NCBI GenBank assembly: GCA_030615145.1
Contig: JAUWZT010000008.1
Coordinates: forward strand, 1-28,796
Reading direction: 5' to 3'
From: Promethearchaeota archaeon
GTDB taxonomy: Archaea > Asgardarchaeota > Lokiarchaeia > Sigyniarchaeales > SOKP01
Length of the DNA stretch: 28,796 bases
Below are positions 8,280-16,868 of the stretch, piece by piece; within the stretch, counting starts at the first letter, position 1; every line of letters begins with the position of its first letter. The position numbers and the translations under genes are program-made. The notes under the pieces were generated by a model. It worked only from the letters and a program-made list of their open reading frames with translations. It was not told where the DNA came from and did no database searches.

Positions 8280-10007
8280 ATGAAATCTAAAAGTAGAATT
8301 AATTTTGTAATTATCTTTTTAATAATCTTATTTATTCCGTTTTTTTATTTGAGTCCTTTATTATTAATTCAAAATAATTCTATTTATTCACAGAAAGAAA
8401 TGAATAAAGTAAATCCACATCCCTCTATGTCAAATTCCAACGACTTATGGAGCTTTTCGACTGAGGAAAATGTCACTTCAGTATCAATTTCCTCAGATGG
8501 AAATTGGATTGTAGCAGGTAGTACAGATAAAAAAATATATTTATTTGAAAAATTTGATTCTACTCCATATTGGGAATATGCCACTGATGGGATGGTTACA
8601 TCAGTATCAATTTCCTCAGACGGAAATTATATTGTAGCGGGAAGTTCTGATGAAAGCATTTATTTTTTTAATAGATTAAATTCAACACCTTTATGGTATT
8701 ATAATATTAAGGAATATATCTCATCAGTTGCAATTTCCTTTAGTGGAAATTTCATCGCTGTGGGAACTAATGGTGATAGAATTCTCTTCTTCAATAAATT
8801 GAACTCAACTCCATTGTGGCAATATTTTACTAATGGGATTGTTACATCAGTATCAATTTCCTCAGATGGGAATTTTGTTGTTGCAGGAGATAGGGCTGAT
8901 AAAATATATTTATTTGATACCAAAAGCTCTATCCCATTATGGGATTATACAACTGGAGGAGATGTTCTGTCATTAATGATTTCGGAAGATGGAAATTATG
9001 TTGTAGGAGGCGGTGACGACAACCGTGTATATTTATTTGATACCAAAAGCTCCACTCCACTATGGAATTATTCAACAGAAGGAGATGTAAGATCGGTTGC
9101 AATATCCTCAGATGGAACTTTTATTACAGCAGGAAGCGATGACAACCGTGTATATTTATTTAATAAATCAAGTTCTACACCATTATGGGATTATTTAACA
9201 GGAGGAGATATAAGATCAGTTGGAATATCCTCAGATGGAGCATACACAGTATTAGGAAATTTAGATTGGAATATTATATTATTTTTTAATTATCCCCTTG
9301 ATCATCTTACATTAATTAATATCGCAGGGCGTTCAGTTATTGATGGCTATTTTAATTTAAAATGGACCCCCTTTAAGAACGCTGATTATTATTCGATTTA
9401 TTATTCTACTAGGTATATACATGAAGTAAATGAAAGTGTATCATTACTTAAAAGTAATATCACTACTAATTCTTATTCGGTAGAAGAGTTTAGCGCAGGT
9501 GAATATTATTTTAAAATAGTGGCATATCTTAAAAAAGGAAACTTTAGTTCTAATTGTATTTTTATAAAAATAGGATCAACTCCACCTAATTTATTTAACC
9601 AAATTTTCTTATTTGTAATAATTCTAATAACAGTTGGAATTGTATCCATTAGTTCTTCTGTGGGAGCTTATTATGCTGTAAGAAGATATAAACAAAAAAA
9701 ATCATTATATGAAATTTCAAAAGAACCAGGATATAAAACGTCTCAAGAACTAATAGAAGAAATCAAAGAAGATACTCCCTTCATTAAAAATTATATAAAT
9801 ACAAATTATCAATATGAGGAGGTTCCAAAAATTAAGGATTACATATTTTCCAGGCTCACCTCTGGGGAATTGCAAAAGCTTGATTTGATTGAATTATCAC
9901 CGCAAGAAAAAAAAAAGTTTATAAAAGAAATTATGAACCTTGAACCTCAAGAAAGGAAGCAATTAATTGATGAGATGTTAAAAAATCAAGAAGAAATTCA
10001 AAAATGA
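8280..10007 (+). CDS. WD40 beta-propeller / Fn3-like / membrane / cytoplasmic-tail protein
   Basis: A protein of 575 residues. A signal peptide or anchor (residues about 8-32) leads to seven WD40-like blades (about 55-340), each with the core VTSVSISSDGNxIVAGSxDxxIYLF and a PLWxY end, enough to close a seven-bladed propeller. Residues about 345-432 look like a fibronectin-III-type beta domain (FNLKWTPFKNADYYSIYYS, SAGEYYFKIVAY). One transmembrane helix (about 440-465) ends in RRYKQKK. The last 101 residues are a charged, helical cytosolic tail with two repeated motifs, SPQEKKKFIKEIM and EPQERKQLIDEML. The layout (ectodomain, one helix, structured tail) resembles a receptor. The WD40 part could also be read as PQQ-like blades. 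Partner unknown. A TATA box lies at 8244 and no ribosome-binding site is seen. Confidence 0.85.
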   Translation: MKSKSRINFVIIFLIILFIPFFYLSPLLLIQNNSIYSQKEMNKVNPHPSMSNSNDLWSFSTEENVTSVSISSDGNWIVAGSTDKKIYLFEKFDSTPYWEYATDGMVTSVSISSDGNYIVAGSSDESIYFFNRLNSTPLWYYNIKEYISSVAISFSGNFIAVGTNGDRILFFNKLNSTPLWQYFTNGIVTSVSISSDGNFVVAGDRADKIYLFDTKSSIPLWDYTTGGDVLSLMISEDGNYVVGGGDDNRVYLFDTKSSTPLWNYSTEGDVRSVAISSDGTFITAGSDDNRVYLFNKSSSTPLWDYLTGGDIRSVGISSDGAYTVLGNLDWNIILFFNYPLDHLTLINIAGRSVIDGYFNLKWTPFKNADYYSIYYSTRYIHEVNESVSLLKSNITTNSYSVEEFSAGEYYFKIVAYLKKGNFSSNCIFIKIGSTPPNLFNQIFLFVIILITVGIVSISSSVGAYYAVRRYKQKKSLYEISKEPGYKTSQELIEEIKEDTPFIKNYINTNYQYEEVPKIKDYIFSRLTSGELQKLDLIELSPQEKKKFIKEIMNLEPQERKQLIDEMLKNQEEIQK

Positions 10008-10055
10008 GAAATCTTTTTTTTTTTTTAAAATAGAAATTAATATACTTCTAATCAA

Positions 10056-10116
10056 AATATCATATGATACGACATCATAAAAAATTCATCATATCATATC
10101 ATCATATCATGTCATA
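10056..10116. repeat. Low-complexity CATATCAT repeats
   Basis: Irregular copies of ATCAT/CATAT, including the palindrome ATCATATGAT at 10059-10068, and TCATAAAAAAT twice (10075 and 10112). It lies in the intergenic stretch after the WD40 gene and has no coding frame. Confidence 0.5.
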
Positions 10117-10157
10117 AAAAATAATATTTTATGATTTGATCAAGTAACTTTACTTTT

Positions 10158-10289
10158 TTATAACAAATACTTATAAAGTTCATCTAACTTTGGTGTAGGT
10201 AATCCTGATTGTGTTATTAAATCTCTAAACTCTTTCCCTAAGAAATCCATCTCATCTCGTGCAACACGTGCATGTCCTTCTAATGCAAC
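10158..10289 (-). pseudogene. C-terminal remnant of a ketopantoate-reductase-like gene
   Basis: On the minus strand 43 codons follow a TAA (10290-10292) and end in TAA at 10158-10160. The product reads HARVARDEMDFLGKEFRDLI and then SGLPTPKLDELYKYL, which fits the end of the helical C-terminal domain of ketopantoate reductase (ApbA/PanE) family proteins. There is no start codon, NADP-binding domain or ribosome-binding site, so this is a leftover of a deleted gene. The family call is from memory of the motif and could be wrong. Confidence 0.5.
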
Positions 10290-10396
10290 TTAGCGGTTTT
10301 GTATTTAAAAAATAAATCTTTTTTTTAATTTTTTTTTATGAAGTAGCAAATTAGTATATGAAAAAAAAAAGTTAAATAATATTACTTATTAAAGTA

Positions 10397-10723
10397 CTAC
10401 TCAGGCATCTTCATTCCGACCATTTCTAGTGCTTCTGTTATTTTGAACCGAACTTCAAAGTTGTATTTAAACCCTTCTATGTCATGGTATGCTATCATTA
10501 ATTTTTGTTGTAAATTTAGAAATTCCTCTAATTTTCCTTCTTTTACGTCGTGAACGCTAATGACTTCAATACCATCCATAGTAGCCTTTACAGCATTTGG
10601 TATAATTTCTTTAGCTAATGGTCTCACAGCAGATCGCTCGTCTTTCCTCTCTTTTAAAAATATTTCCGCTGATTCAATTGTTTTATGAGCTGGTATTAAA
10701 CTATATGTAAACACATACGGCAT
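10397..10723 (-). CDS. 107-residue 'MPY...PE' family protein, copy 1
   Basis: A protein of 108 residues, preceded by GAGGAG on the minus strand. It shares a layout with two other genes in this window (10769-11092 and 14370-14693): start MPY, a hydrophobic strand, a central (D/K)G(I/V)xxxSVxxVKEGKLE(E/D), a (V/I)xG(F/W)(K/E)Y segment, then an EA helix and the end PE. The predicted pattern of strands and helices could be a ferredoxin-like fold that dimerises, as in small dimeric alpha-beta barrel proteins. There is no signal peptide and no Cys or His cluster. Function unknown. It is the second gene of a tandem pair with a 45-nt gap, so they are probably co-transcribed. Confidence 0.75.
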   Translation of the reverse strand: MPYVFTYSLIPAHKTIESAEIFLKERKDERSAVRPLAKEIIPNAVKATMDGIEVISVHDVKEGKLEEFLNLQQKLMIAYHDIEGFKYNFEVRFKITEALEMVGMKMPE

Positions 10724-10768
10724 ATTTTTCTCCTCTATTTTTTTATTCTAAATGGATTTATAAAATAC

Positions 10769-11092
10769 TTACTCCGGCGAGCCTATCCCACTCAATTCCA
10801 ATGCTTCGCCTATAGTTATCCAAATTCTAACTTTATATTCCCATCCTTTGACACTCTGTAAAGGAAGCATCCTCTTACTACACCAAGTCAATGCGTCTTC
10901 AAGTTTTCCTTCTTTTACTTCCATTACGCTTAAAATTTTTACTCCCTTTTTATTTGTTGTAATAGCAACGGGGATAGTGTCTTTTCCTAGAGATCTATCA
11001 AAAGGATATTGTTTCACCACCTCAAAGTATTTCTCAGTAATTTCCTTCTCAATATCGGTCGGATACCATCCTGTTGTAATAATATATGGCAT
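10769..11092 (-). CDS. 107-residue 'MPY...PE' family protein, copy 2
   Basis: A protein of 107 residues with a strong GGAGGGTGA before the ATG. It holds the family core KGVKILSVMEVKEGKLEDAL, then VKGWEYKVRIWITIGEALEL and the ending SPE. It lies upstream of copy 1 on the same strand and divergently from the ThiC-like gene, so the 268 nt between must contain both promoters. Sequence identity to copy 1 is limited to the core motifs, meaning an old duplication. Function unknown; cytosolic. Confidence 0.75.
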   Translation of the reverse strand: MPYIITTGWYPTDIEKEITEKYFEVVKQYPFDRSLGKDTIPVAITTNKKGVKILSVMEVKEGKLEDALTWCSKRMLPLQSVKGWEYKVRIWITIGEALELSGIGSPE

Positions 11093-11327
11093 AAGTTCAC
11101 CCTCCTTGTATTTTTTTTCATTTAAATAATTTGATTTTTACTTAAATGTAAATTAGCTTTATATTTCATTTGTATATAAATATTTACATTTCTGTAAAAT
11201 GAAATACAAATAAATAAACATTTAACAAATTAAGTTCTATAAATGACTTAATATTGGATGTAGCAATTTGAAATATACTCGTTTTATTTTAATAGTAAAT
11301 TTTAATTGAATTTTTTTCATTACTACC

Positions 11328-11337
11328 TTATATAATC
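11328..11337 (+). promoter_or_regulatory. TATA box of the ThiC-like gene
   Basis: CTTATATAAT about 25-33 nt before the ATG at 11361, without a clear Shine-Dalgarno site in between. No TPP-riboswitch consensus (CTGAGA) is visible upstream of the gene. Confidence 0.45.
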
Positions 11338-11360
11338 TAAACGGAAATATTTTTGAGATA

Positions 11361-12608
11361 ATGACAATTTTAGAGGAAGCCTTAAAAGGCAATATTACTA
11401 AAGAAATGCTCCACATAGCCGAGATCGAAAGAGTTGATGTTAGAAAAATTATGAAAAAGATCTCACGAGGAGAGGTTGTTATAATGAAAAGGGAGAGTTT
11501 TAAACCTGTGGGTATAGGTTTCCCTTTGAGAACAAAAATTAATGTTAATTTCGGTACATCTTCTTCGGCTATAAACTTAAATGAAGAATTTAAAAAAGTA
11601 GAAATTGCTCAGAAATATGGAGCTGATACTTTGTCTGATCTCTCGATGGGCGGTGATATTGACGCAATTAGAAAGAGGATTTTAGAGATTTCGAGCGTTC
11701 CTATAACCACCGTTCCAATTTATCAAGCTATTATTGAAGCAGATTCTGTTTCAAATGTTTCAGAAGATTTAATTTTCAAAGTAATAGAAAAGCAAATAAA
11801 AGACGGAATTAGTTCCATCGTTATACATACTGGTTTTAGCCTTGAAACTTTAAATAAAATGAAAGGAAAACGAATAATGAAAATAGTTTCAAAAGGAGGT
11901 AGTTTAACGGCCTCTGTTATGAAATCTAACGAGATTGAAAACCCGTTTCTACAAAATTTTGAACATATTCTCGAAATAATTAAAGAATACGACATTGTAA
12001 TAAACCTAGGAAATGCGTTGAGAAGTGGATGCATTCACGATAAAGTAGATGAATTTCAACTCTCAGAAATAAAAACAAATAATAAGTTAGCCAAAATGGC
12101 AAACAAAGCCGGTCTTCAAGTAATATTAGAAAGTTTGGGAGGTCATATAAACGCAAAAGACATAATTAAATGGGTAAAACTACATAAAAAATTAACCAAT
12201 AATCGGCCGTTATTTGTTTCAGGCCCACTTCCCATTGATGTCGCCACAGGTCACGATCATATTTCTGCGGCGATCGGGGGAGCATTTGCCTCTGGTTTTG
12301 GTGCAGATTACATATGTGCGATCACACCAGCGGAACACCTTTGTCTACCTTCTCTTGATGATATTAAAAATGGATTAATTGCTTGTAAAATTGCTGCTCA
12401 TGTAGGTGACTCTATGAAATTTGGTTTGAACCATCTTTTTAATGATGATTTAGAATTGTCGCGGAATCGATTTTCAAAGAACTGGGAAAAACAATTTGAA
12501 TATTGTATAGATCCAATTGAACCAGAAAAAAGACACCCAGTTAATGAAGAAATTTGTAATATGTGTGGTTCTCACTGCGCATTATCGATTTCAAAAAATA
12601 TTTTGTAG
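11361..12608 (+). CDS. thiC: ThiC-type radical-SAM enzyme (phosphomethylpyrimidine synthase family)
   Basis: A protein of 415 residues, the usual length of short archaeal ThiC. ThiC turns aminoimidazole ribotide into hydroxymethylpyrimidine phosphate for thiamine synthesis, using a [4Fe-4S] cluster and S-adenosylmethionine. Motifs seen: VGIGFPLRTKINVNFGTSSS near residue 50, KYGADTLSDLSMGGD near 90, TVPIYQA, VSKGGSLTASVM, ESLGGHI, then SGPLPIDVATGHDHI and the C-terminal cluster motif CNMCGSHC (Cys 400-407 region). The Cys spacing is CX2CX3C, one residue shorter than the CX2CX4C of bacterial ThiC. No other thiamine gene is nearby, so a related reaction such as hydroxybenzimidazole synthesis (BzaF-like) cannot be excluded. 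Cytosolic. It is divergent from the MPY-family pair. Confidence 0.85.
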   Translation: MTILEEALKGNITKEMLHIAEIERVDVRKIMKKISRGEVVIMKRESFKPVGIGFPLRTKINVNFGTSSSAINLNEEFKKVEIAQKYGADTLSDLSMGGDIDAIRKRILEISSVPITTVPIYQAIIEADSVSNVSEDLIFKVIEKQIKDGISSIVIHTGFSLETLNKMKGKRIMKIVSKGGSLTASVMKSNEIENPFLQNFEHILEIIKEYDIVINLGNALRSGCIHDKVDEFQLSEIKTNNKLAKMANKAGLQVILESLGGHINAKDIIKWVKLHKKLTNNRPLFVSGPLPIDVATGHDHISAAIGGAFASGFGADYICAITPAEHLCLPSLDDIKNGLIACKIAAHVGDSMKFGLNHLFNDDLELSRNRFSKNWEKQFEYCIDPIEPEKRHPVNEEICNMCGSHCALSISKNIL

Positions 12609-12765
12609 AAACTTTCCCACCATCACCTAATTTCGTTTTTCAAAAACAAATTGACTATATGGATTACTTTCCAACAAAATAATATCGATACCTTTTATAT
12701 ATTTATCAAATATTTATATAAACGGTAAATTTACTGAAATCTCTCGAGATTTACAAGAAATATAT

Positions 12766-14232
12766 CTATAAATTTATTACTTTTTGTTTAAATTCAATAT
12801 ATTCACATACCTTTGCTAAAGCGTTTACAGGTCGATCCCACAATGTAAAAAGAAGCGCTCCATTCTTTCTTAACCGCTTAGACCAAGAACTCGTGAAGCT
12901 CATAGGGTTAATGTAAAATATTGGAACCTCGTATTTTTGACTATTTTTCTTGGTTGGCTTGAGAAGTTGTTCAGCTAATTTATCCAAGCTTTCATCTGAC
13001 TGACTTTGAAATTCTAACCATTTTGCGATTTTTTCGTTCTGAAGGTAGCCATCCATTGCATCTTGAAAACCAACAACACCATATTGGAAAATAGCATCAA
13101 TCTCGCCAGATTTCATTATAATTTCTGGGAGAGTTATATAAAAATAGGGAAGATTCATATCAAAAGTACAATCTACAGGATTGTTAAAGCTCGCAGTTGT
13201 GGGTAAAATCGCTTTCAGTTCCTTTTGTAGCGATTCAGAAAACTCAGGAACAACAAGTCCATGATTTTCTGCATTGTTGGCTATCATAGCTCCTGGACCA
13301 CCTGAATTTGTAATTATCCCTACTCGGTTTCCTTTAGGTAAAATTTTATTTGACAGGATTAGAGCAATATCCAAGAATTCTTGAACATAATCCGTTTTAA
13401 TTACGCCCGTCTCTTTAAATGCGGCTTTATATATTCTTGAATCGCCCGCGAGTGACCCAGTATGGCTTTGCAAGGCTCTATTACCTCCTTGAGAACCACC
13501 AACATAAATCGCAATAATCGGTTTTATAGGAGTTATCTCTCTTGCCAATTCTAAAAATCTCTTTCCACGTTTTAACTCTTCGATGTAAAGCCCTATCACT
13601 TCTGTTTCTTCGTCATCCTTATAGTATTCCAAACAATCTACGATGTCAATATTTGCTTCATTTCCAATGGATAAGGCCTTGCTTAATCCCAAATCTAAAT
13701 TTTCTGGATCATACCATATGTGTGCAGAAAGAGTTCCACTTTGAGACGCGATCGAAAAATTCCCTTTTTTCAAATGTTCCCAAATAACTATGTTAAACGC
13801 GCTGTTGTTTGAAAAAACCCCTAAACAATTTGGGCCCATAAAACGAATCCCATATTTCTGAGCAATTTCGTCAATTTCTTTTGTGAGAGTGTTTTTACGG
13901 TCGCCGGATAATTCGCGAAAGCCTCCAGATACTAATATTATCTTATCCACTCCTTTTTCTCCACATTCTCTAAACACTTGAGGAACAATTTTGGCTGTTA
14001 ACACAATAACAACAAGATCGGGAATTTCAGGAATTTCTGAGATGGTTTTATATGCTTTAAAACCCATAACTGTCTCTAATTTAGGATGGATCGGATAGAT
14101 CTTTCCAGAATATTCGGATTTTATTAGTGTCATGATTTGAATTGCTGCTAAAGAACCACCTTTATTATTAGCGCCATAAAAAGCGACACTTTTAGGATTT
14201 AAAAATCCTTGTAGGAAATGATCTCTGCTCAT
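12766..14232 (-). CDS. NDP-forming acyl-CoA synthetase, alpha subunit (orphan)
   Basis: A protein of 488 residues. It has the CoA-binding Rossmann domain (about 10-135, PKSVAFYGAN to GPNCLG) and two CoA-ligase domains (about 145-300 and 305-450). His257 in LQSHTGSLAGD is the residue that is phosphorylated in this family. The enzyme couples acyl-CoA cleavage to ADP or GDP phosphorylation and is the main energy-yielding step of amino-acid fermentation in archaea. The ATP-grasp beta domain is neither fused nor encoded next door, so it must pair with a subunit from elsewhere or act differently. The C-terminal end (residues about 450-488) looks like an extra segment. It lies upstream of no operon partner; a GTGA lies before the ATG. 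Confidence 0.85.
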   Translation of the reverse strand: MSRDHFLQGFLNPKSVAFYGANNKGGSLAAIQIMTLIKSEYSGKIYPIHPKLETVMGFKAYKTISEIPEIPDLVVIVLTAKIVPQVFRECGEKGVDKIILVSGGFRELSGDRKNTLTKEIDEIAQKYGIRFMGPNCLGVFSNNSAFNIVIWEHLKKGNFSIASQSGTLSAHIWYDPENLDLGLSKALSIGNEANIDIVDCLEYYKDDEETEVIGLYIEELKRGKRFLELAREITPIKPIIAIYVGGSQGGNRALQSHTGSLAGDSRIYKAAFKETGVIKTDYVQEFLDIALILSNKILPKGNRVGIITNSGGPGAMIANNAENHGLVVPEFSESLQKELKAILPTTASFNNPVDCTFDMNLPYFYITLPEIIMKSGEIDAIFQYGVVGFQDAMDGYLQNEKIAKWLEFQSQSDESLDKLAEQLLKPTKKNSQKYEVPIFYINPMSFTSSWSKRLRKNGALLFTLWDRPVNALAKVCEYIEFKQKVINL

Positions 14233-14369
14233 AAATCTTCACTTATCACAAAAAATATTTGATTCTTTTAATATTTAAATATATAAAATTATTAGCTTAT
14301 ACACATAAAATTTAAAAATAAAAGTTTAATCTAAATCTAAAAAAAAAAAGAAATTTTAATATTAGTTTA

Positions 14370-14693
14370 CTATTCGGGTGGAGTTTGTCCAATTGATGTA
14401 TAGGCTTCTTCTATAGTGGCCCAAGTCTCTATTGAATATTTAAATCCAGGGACTGCTAAATACATGTTTACCATAGCCATAGCACGTCTTCTAATTTCTT
14501 CTAATTTCCCTTCCTTTACCAGCGTTACACTAAGTGATTTTATACCGTCCATATCTGAATTTATAGCATTAGGCACAAGAGCTTCCCCAAAACTATCATC
14601 TGGTGGAAATTTTTTAGCAACTGCAATAGCTTTTTTTATCATCTCTGCTGTCGACTCACTAGGCCAACGAACAAAAGTAACTAAATAGGGCAT
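14370..14693 (-). CDS. 107-residue 'MPY...PE' family protein, copy 3
   Basis: A protein of 107 residues with GAGGA before the ATG. It carries the same core (DGIKSLSVTLVKEGKLEEIR, then VPGFKYSIETWATIEEAY) and the ending PPE. It stands apart from the tandem pair, directly upstream of the acyl-CoA synthetase gene in the same direction, 137 nt away, and divergent from the mu-crystallin-type gene. Function unknown; context suggests small-molecule metabolism. Confidence 0.75.
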   Translation of the reverse strand: MPYLVTFVRWPSESTAEMIKKAIAVAKKFPPDDSFGEALVPNAINSDMDGIKSLSVTLVKEGKLEEIRRRAMAMVNMYLAVPGFKYSIETWATIEEAYTSIGQTPPE

Positions 14694-14890
14694 TTATATT
14701 TCCTCTTTAGATTATTACATTTTTATATGGATTTTAAATAACTTGCAATTAAAATTAATTCAAATCTCTTATTTAAATATTTACATTCTTGTCAATAATA
14801 TATGTGTGGAGTTAGAGATTAATCAAATTTAATAGCTCAAGAATAATATTTTCATTAACATATCAATCAAAAAGAGTTGAATTTTTAAAA

Positions 14891-15880
14891 ATGGTAAGGA
14901 TATTAACCAAGGAAAATGTAGCTCAGCTGCTCAACATGTCAGACGCGTTAAAATACGTCGAAGAAGCTTATAAACAATTAACTTTAGGAAATGCCTTTGT
15001 TCCTCAACGAATTGCTATTACAGATCCAGCTCCAGGATTAACACTGATAATGCCGGGCATCATTGGAGGCGAAATGAGCGCTCTAGCAACTAAGATTGTT
15101 TCGGTGTATAAACAAAACCCCGAAAAGTATAACATGCCGACTGTTTTAGCCAAGATTATGATTCAAGACATCAATACGGGAGATATCGTTGGAATTATGG
15201 ATGGAAGCCTAATTACGGCAATGCGAACCGGGGCAGCAACTGGTGTCTCTGTAAAATACTTAGCGCGAAAAAATAGTACTACAATGGGTATTTATAGCGC
15301 AGGTGTTCAAGCAAGAAAGCAAGTAGCGGGTGTTTATTACGGGTTAAACCAAAAATTAGAAAAATGTAAAGTTTTTGATTTTAAAAAAGATATTGCTGAA
15401 GCTTTTAAAATCGAAATCGAAAAAGAATTAGGAATTGAAGTTGAGATCGTTGAATCTGGAGACGACCTACTGTCTAATACTGACATCATAGTCGCAGCAA
15501 CCACGAGCACAACTCCCTTATTTTCAGGAGACAAAGTGACTGAGGGTACGCATATCGCTTCTATTGGCGCTCATGCCGCTGATGTTCGAGAATTAGATTC
15601 TACAACAATAAAAAGAGCTTCTTTACTTGTAGCTGGATTAAAGGAAGCTTGTTTAGCTGAAGCAGGTGATTATATAATTCCTATTAGTGAAGGGATTATT
15701 TCTGAAAATGATATAATTTCGATAGGAAATATTATAACAGGAAAGGTATCGAGTCGAACTTCTGAATCGGAGATAACTGTGTTTAAATCTGTAGGAATAA
15801 GCGCGCAGGATGTAGCAGTTGGAAAATTAGTTTATGATCGAGCCTTAAAAGAAGGTATTGGGCAAGATATTGATTTTTAA
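14891..15880 (+). CDS. Ornithine cyclodeaminase / mu-crystallin family enzyme
   Basis: A protein of 329 residues, normal for this NAD(P)-dependent family, which includes ornithine cyclodeaminase, archaeal alanine dehydrogenase and imine reductases. Seen: Lys68 in the TKIVSVY motif, Arg112 in MRTGAATG, the dinucleotide loop at about 133-141, and Asp231 in IGAHAADVRELD, the expected catalytic acid. The nucleotide loop reads GIYSAGVQAR where the family usually has GIIGAGVQAR, so one Gly is Ser. The substrate cannot be told from sequence. Neighbouring genes for amino-acid breakdown favour a role in amino-acid or imino-acid conversion. Cytosolic. A weak GAGTTGA precedes the start. Confidence 0.85.
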   Translation: MVRILTKENVAQLLNMSDALKYVEEAYKQLTLGNAFVPQRIAITDPAPGLTLIMPGIIGGEMSALATKIVSVYKQNPEKYNMPTVLAKIMIQDINTGDIVGIMDGSLITAMRTGAATGVSVKYLARKNSTTMGIYSAGVQARKQVAGVYYGLNQKLEKCKVFDFKKDIAEAFKIEIEKELGIEVEIVESGDDLLSNTDIIVAATTSTTPLFSGDKVTEGTHIASIGAHAADVRELDSTTIKRASLLVAGLKEACLAEAGDYIIPISEGIISENDIISIGNIITGKVSSRTSESEITVFKSVGISAQDVAVGKLVYDRALKEGIGQDIDF

Positions 15881-16073
15881 AGCATTATTTAAAATTTTTA
15901 TTTTTAACCTTTCTAAATTTTTTATAAGAACGCGCATACAATGGTGAATGATAATGTGGAAACTCATTAAAATCATATAACAAATACACATAAGAATTTG
16001 AAAAAATTATTTAATGCGAATAAATTTATTTTATGAAATAAAAGTTTATTAAATTAAAAAAGGTAAATTGGCA

Positions 16074-16367
16074 ATGAGTGAAGAAGGAGAAGAAAAGAAG
16101 GAAAATATCTTAGACAAACTGAATACCGCATTTATAGATTTCGTTGGCGGGGCTTTTGGAGAAAGTGGTAAAGATTTCATTGAAGATACTTCAGAGAAAA
16201 TCAAAGAATTTTCCAGTGCTTCAATCAAACAATTTATGGAATTTTCTGATACAGTTATTGATAACCTTAAACTCTCAGAAAACGAGCAAGTAATGAAAAT
16301 GCGAGATAGTGTTGAGGATCTATTAAAACAATCGGGACTCCTAGAAGAAGACGAAGAAGATTTCTAA
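16074..16367 (+). CDS. Small acidic helical protein, unidentified
   Basis: 97 residues from ATG at 16074; a TTG two codons earlier (16068) is less likely because AGGT at 16061-16064 is better placed for the ATG. The protein is almost entirely helical with heptad-like patterns (about 40-70, EDTSEKIKEFSSASIKQFM) and ends in an acidic EEDEEDF tail. It has a short Gly-rich break (FVGGAFGESGKDF) near residue 25. No Cys, no membrane helix. It could be a coiled-coil or adapter protein. Family unknown. Confidence 0.6.
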   Translation: MSEEGEEKKENILDKLNTAFIDFVGGAFGESGKDFIEDTSEKIKEFSSASIKQFMEFSDTVIDNLKLSENEQVMKMRDSVEDLLKQSGLLEEDEEDF

Positions 16368-16468
16368 CTAAAAATGTTGTATAATTAATATATTTACTAC
16401 TATTTTTCTATTTATTTTTATTTTCAAATATTAATAAGAAAATAGAAGCTCACAACTAAAAAATAAGA

Positions 16469-16711
16469 CTAAAGCACTTTTTTATCCTTTAAGAACGACT
16501 TAATTTCTTCTTTTGTAGCGTTAAACAGTTCAGAGATTACTGTTAAGGATATATCCTCGTCCATTCCTAATTTTGTATAATCTTCAAACAGTTTTACCCA
16601 TGTTTCTTTTTGAGTGTACTTATCTGGATGTTCTTTTTGGACATGGCTCCAATAAGGATGTTCTAGTTTAATACCGCAATAAGGACAAAAGCGTGTTTCG
16701 TTTTCAGGCAT
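16469..16711 (-). CDS. Small C2H2-type zinc-finger protein
   Basis: 80 residues from ATG at 16711; a GTG at 16723 would add four residues and cannot be excluded. Residues 8-28 form one zinc finger, CPYCGIKLEHPYWSHVQKEH (CX2C-X10-H-X4-H). The rest is helical (about 35-80) and charged. Single-finger proteins of this size are common in archaea and bind DNA, RNA or protein. It lies between the helical protein gene and dpaL with no operon partner. Family and target unknown. Confidence 0.65.
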   Translation of the reverse strand: MPENETRFCPYCGIKLEHPYWSHVQKEHPDKYTQKETWVKLFEDYTKLGMDEDISLTVISELFNATKEEIKSFLKDKKVL

Positions 16712-16868
16712 AACTCTAACCACTATCGTATAATGAAATAAAATTTATTTTGAATAATTTTAATAAAATACTATTTGCTTAAAAAATTATCAATTTTCAA
16801 AATATTAAATGGGAAAAAGCTTACAATTCTTACTTAAAAACAATAAATTCCTTAAAAGATGCTCCTTC

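Noticed and set aside
11093..11360. TPP riboswitch before the ThiC-like gene
   Set aside because: No CTGAGA or matching conserved loop is found, and the TATA box lies too close to the ATG to leave room for one.
14416..14688. Plus-strand frame opposite the third 107-residue family gene
   Set aside because: It is antisense to a gene with conserved family motifs and a good ribosome-binding site.
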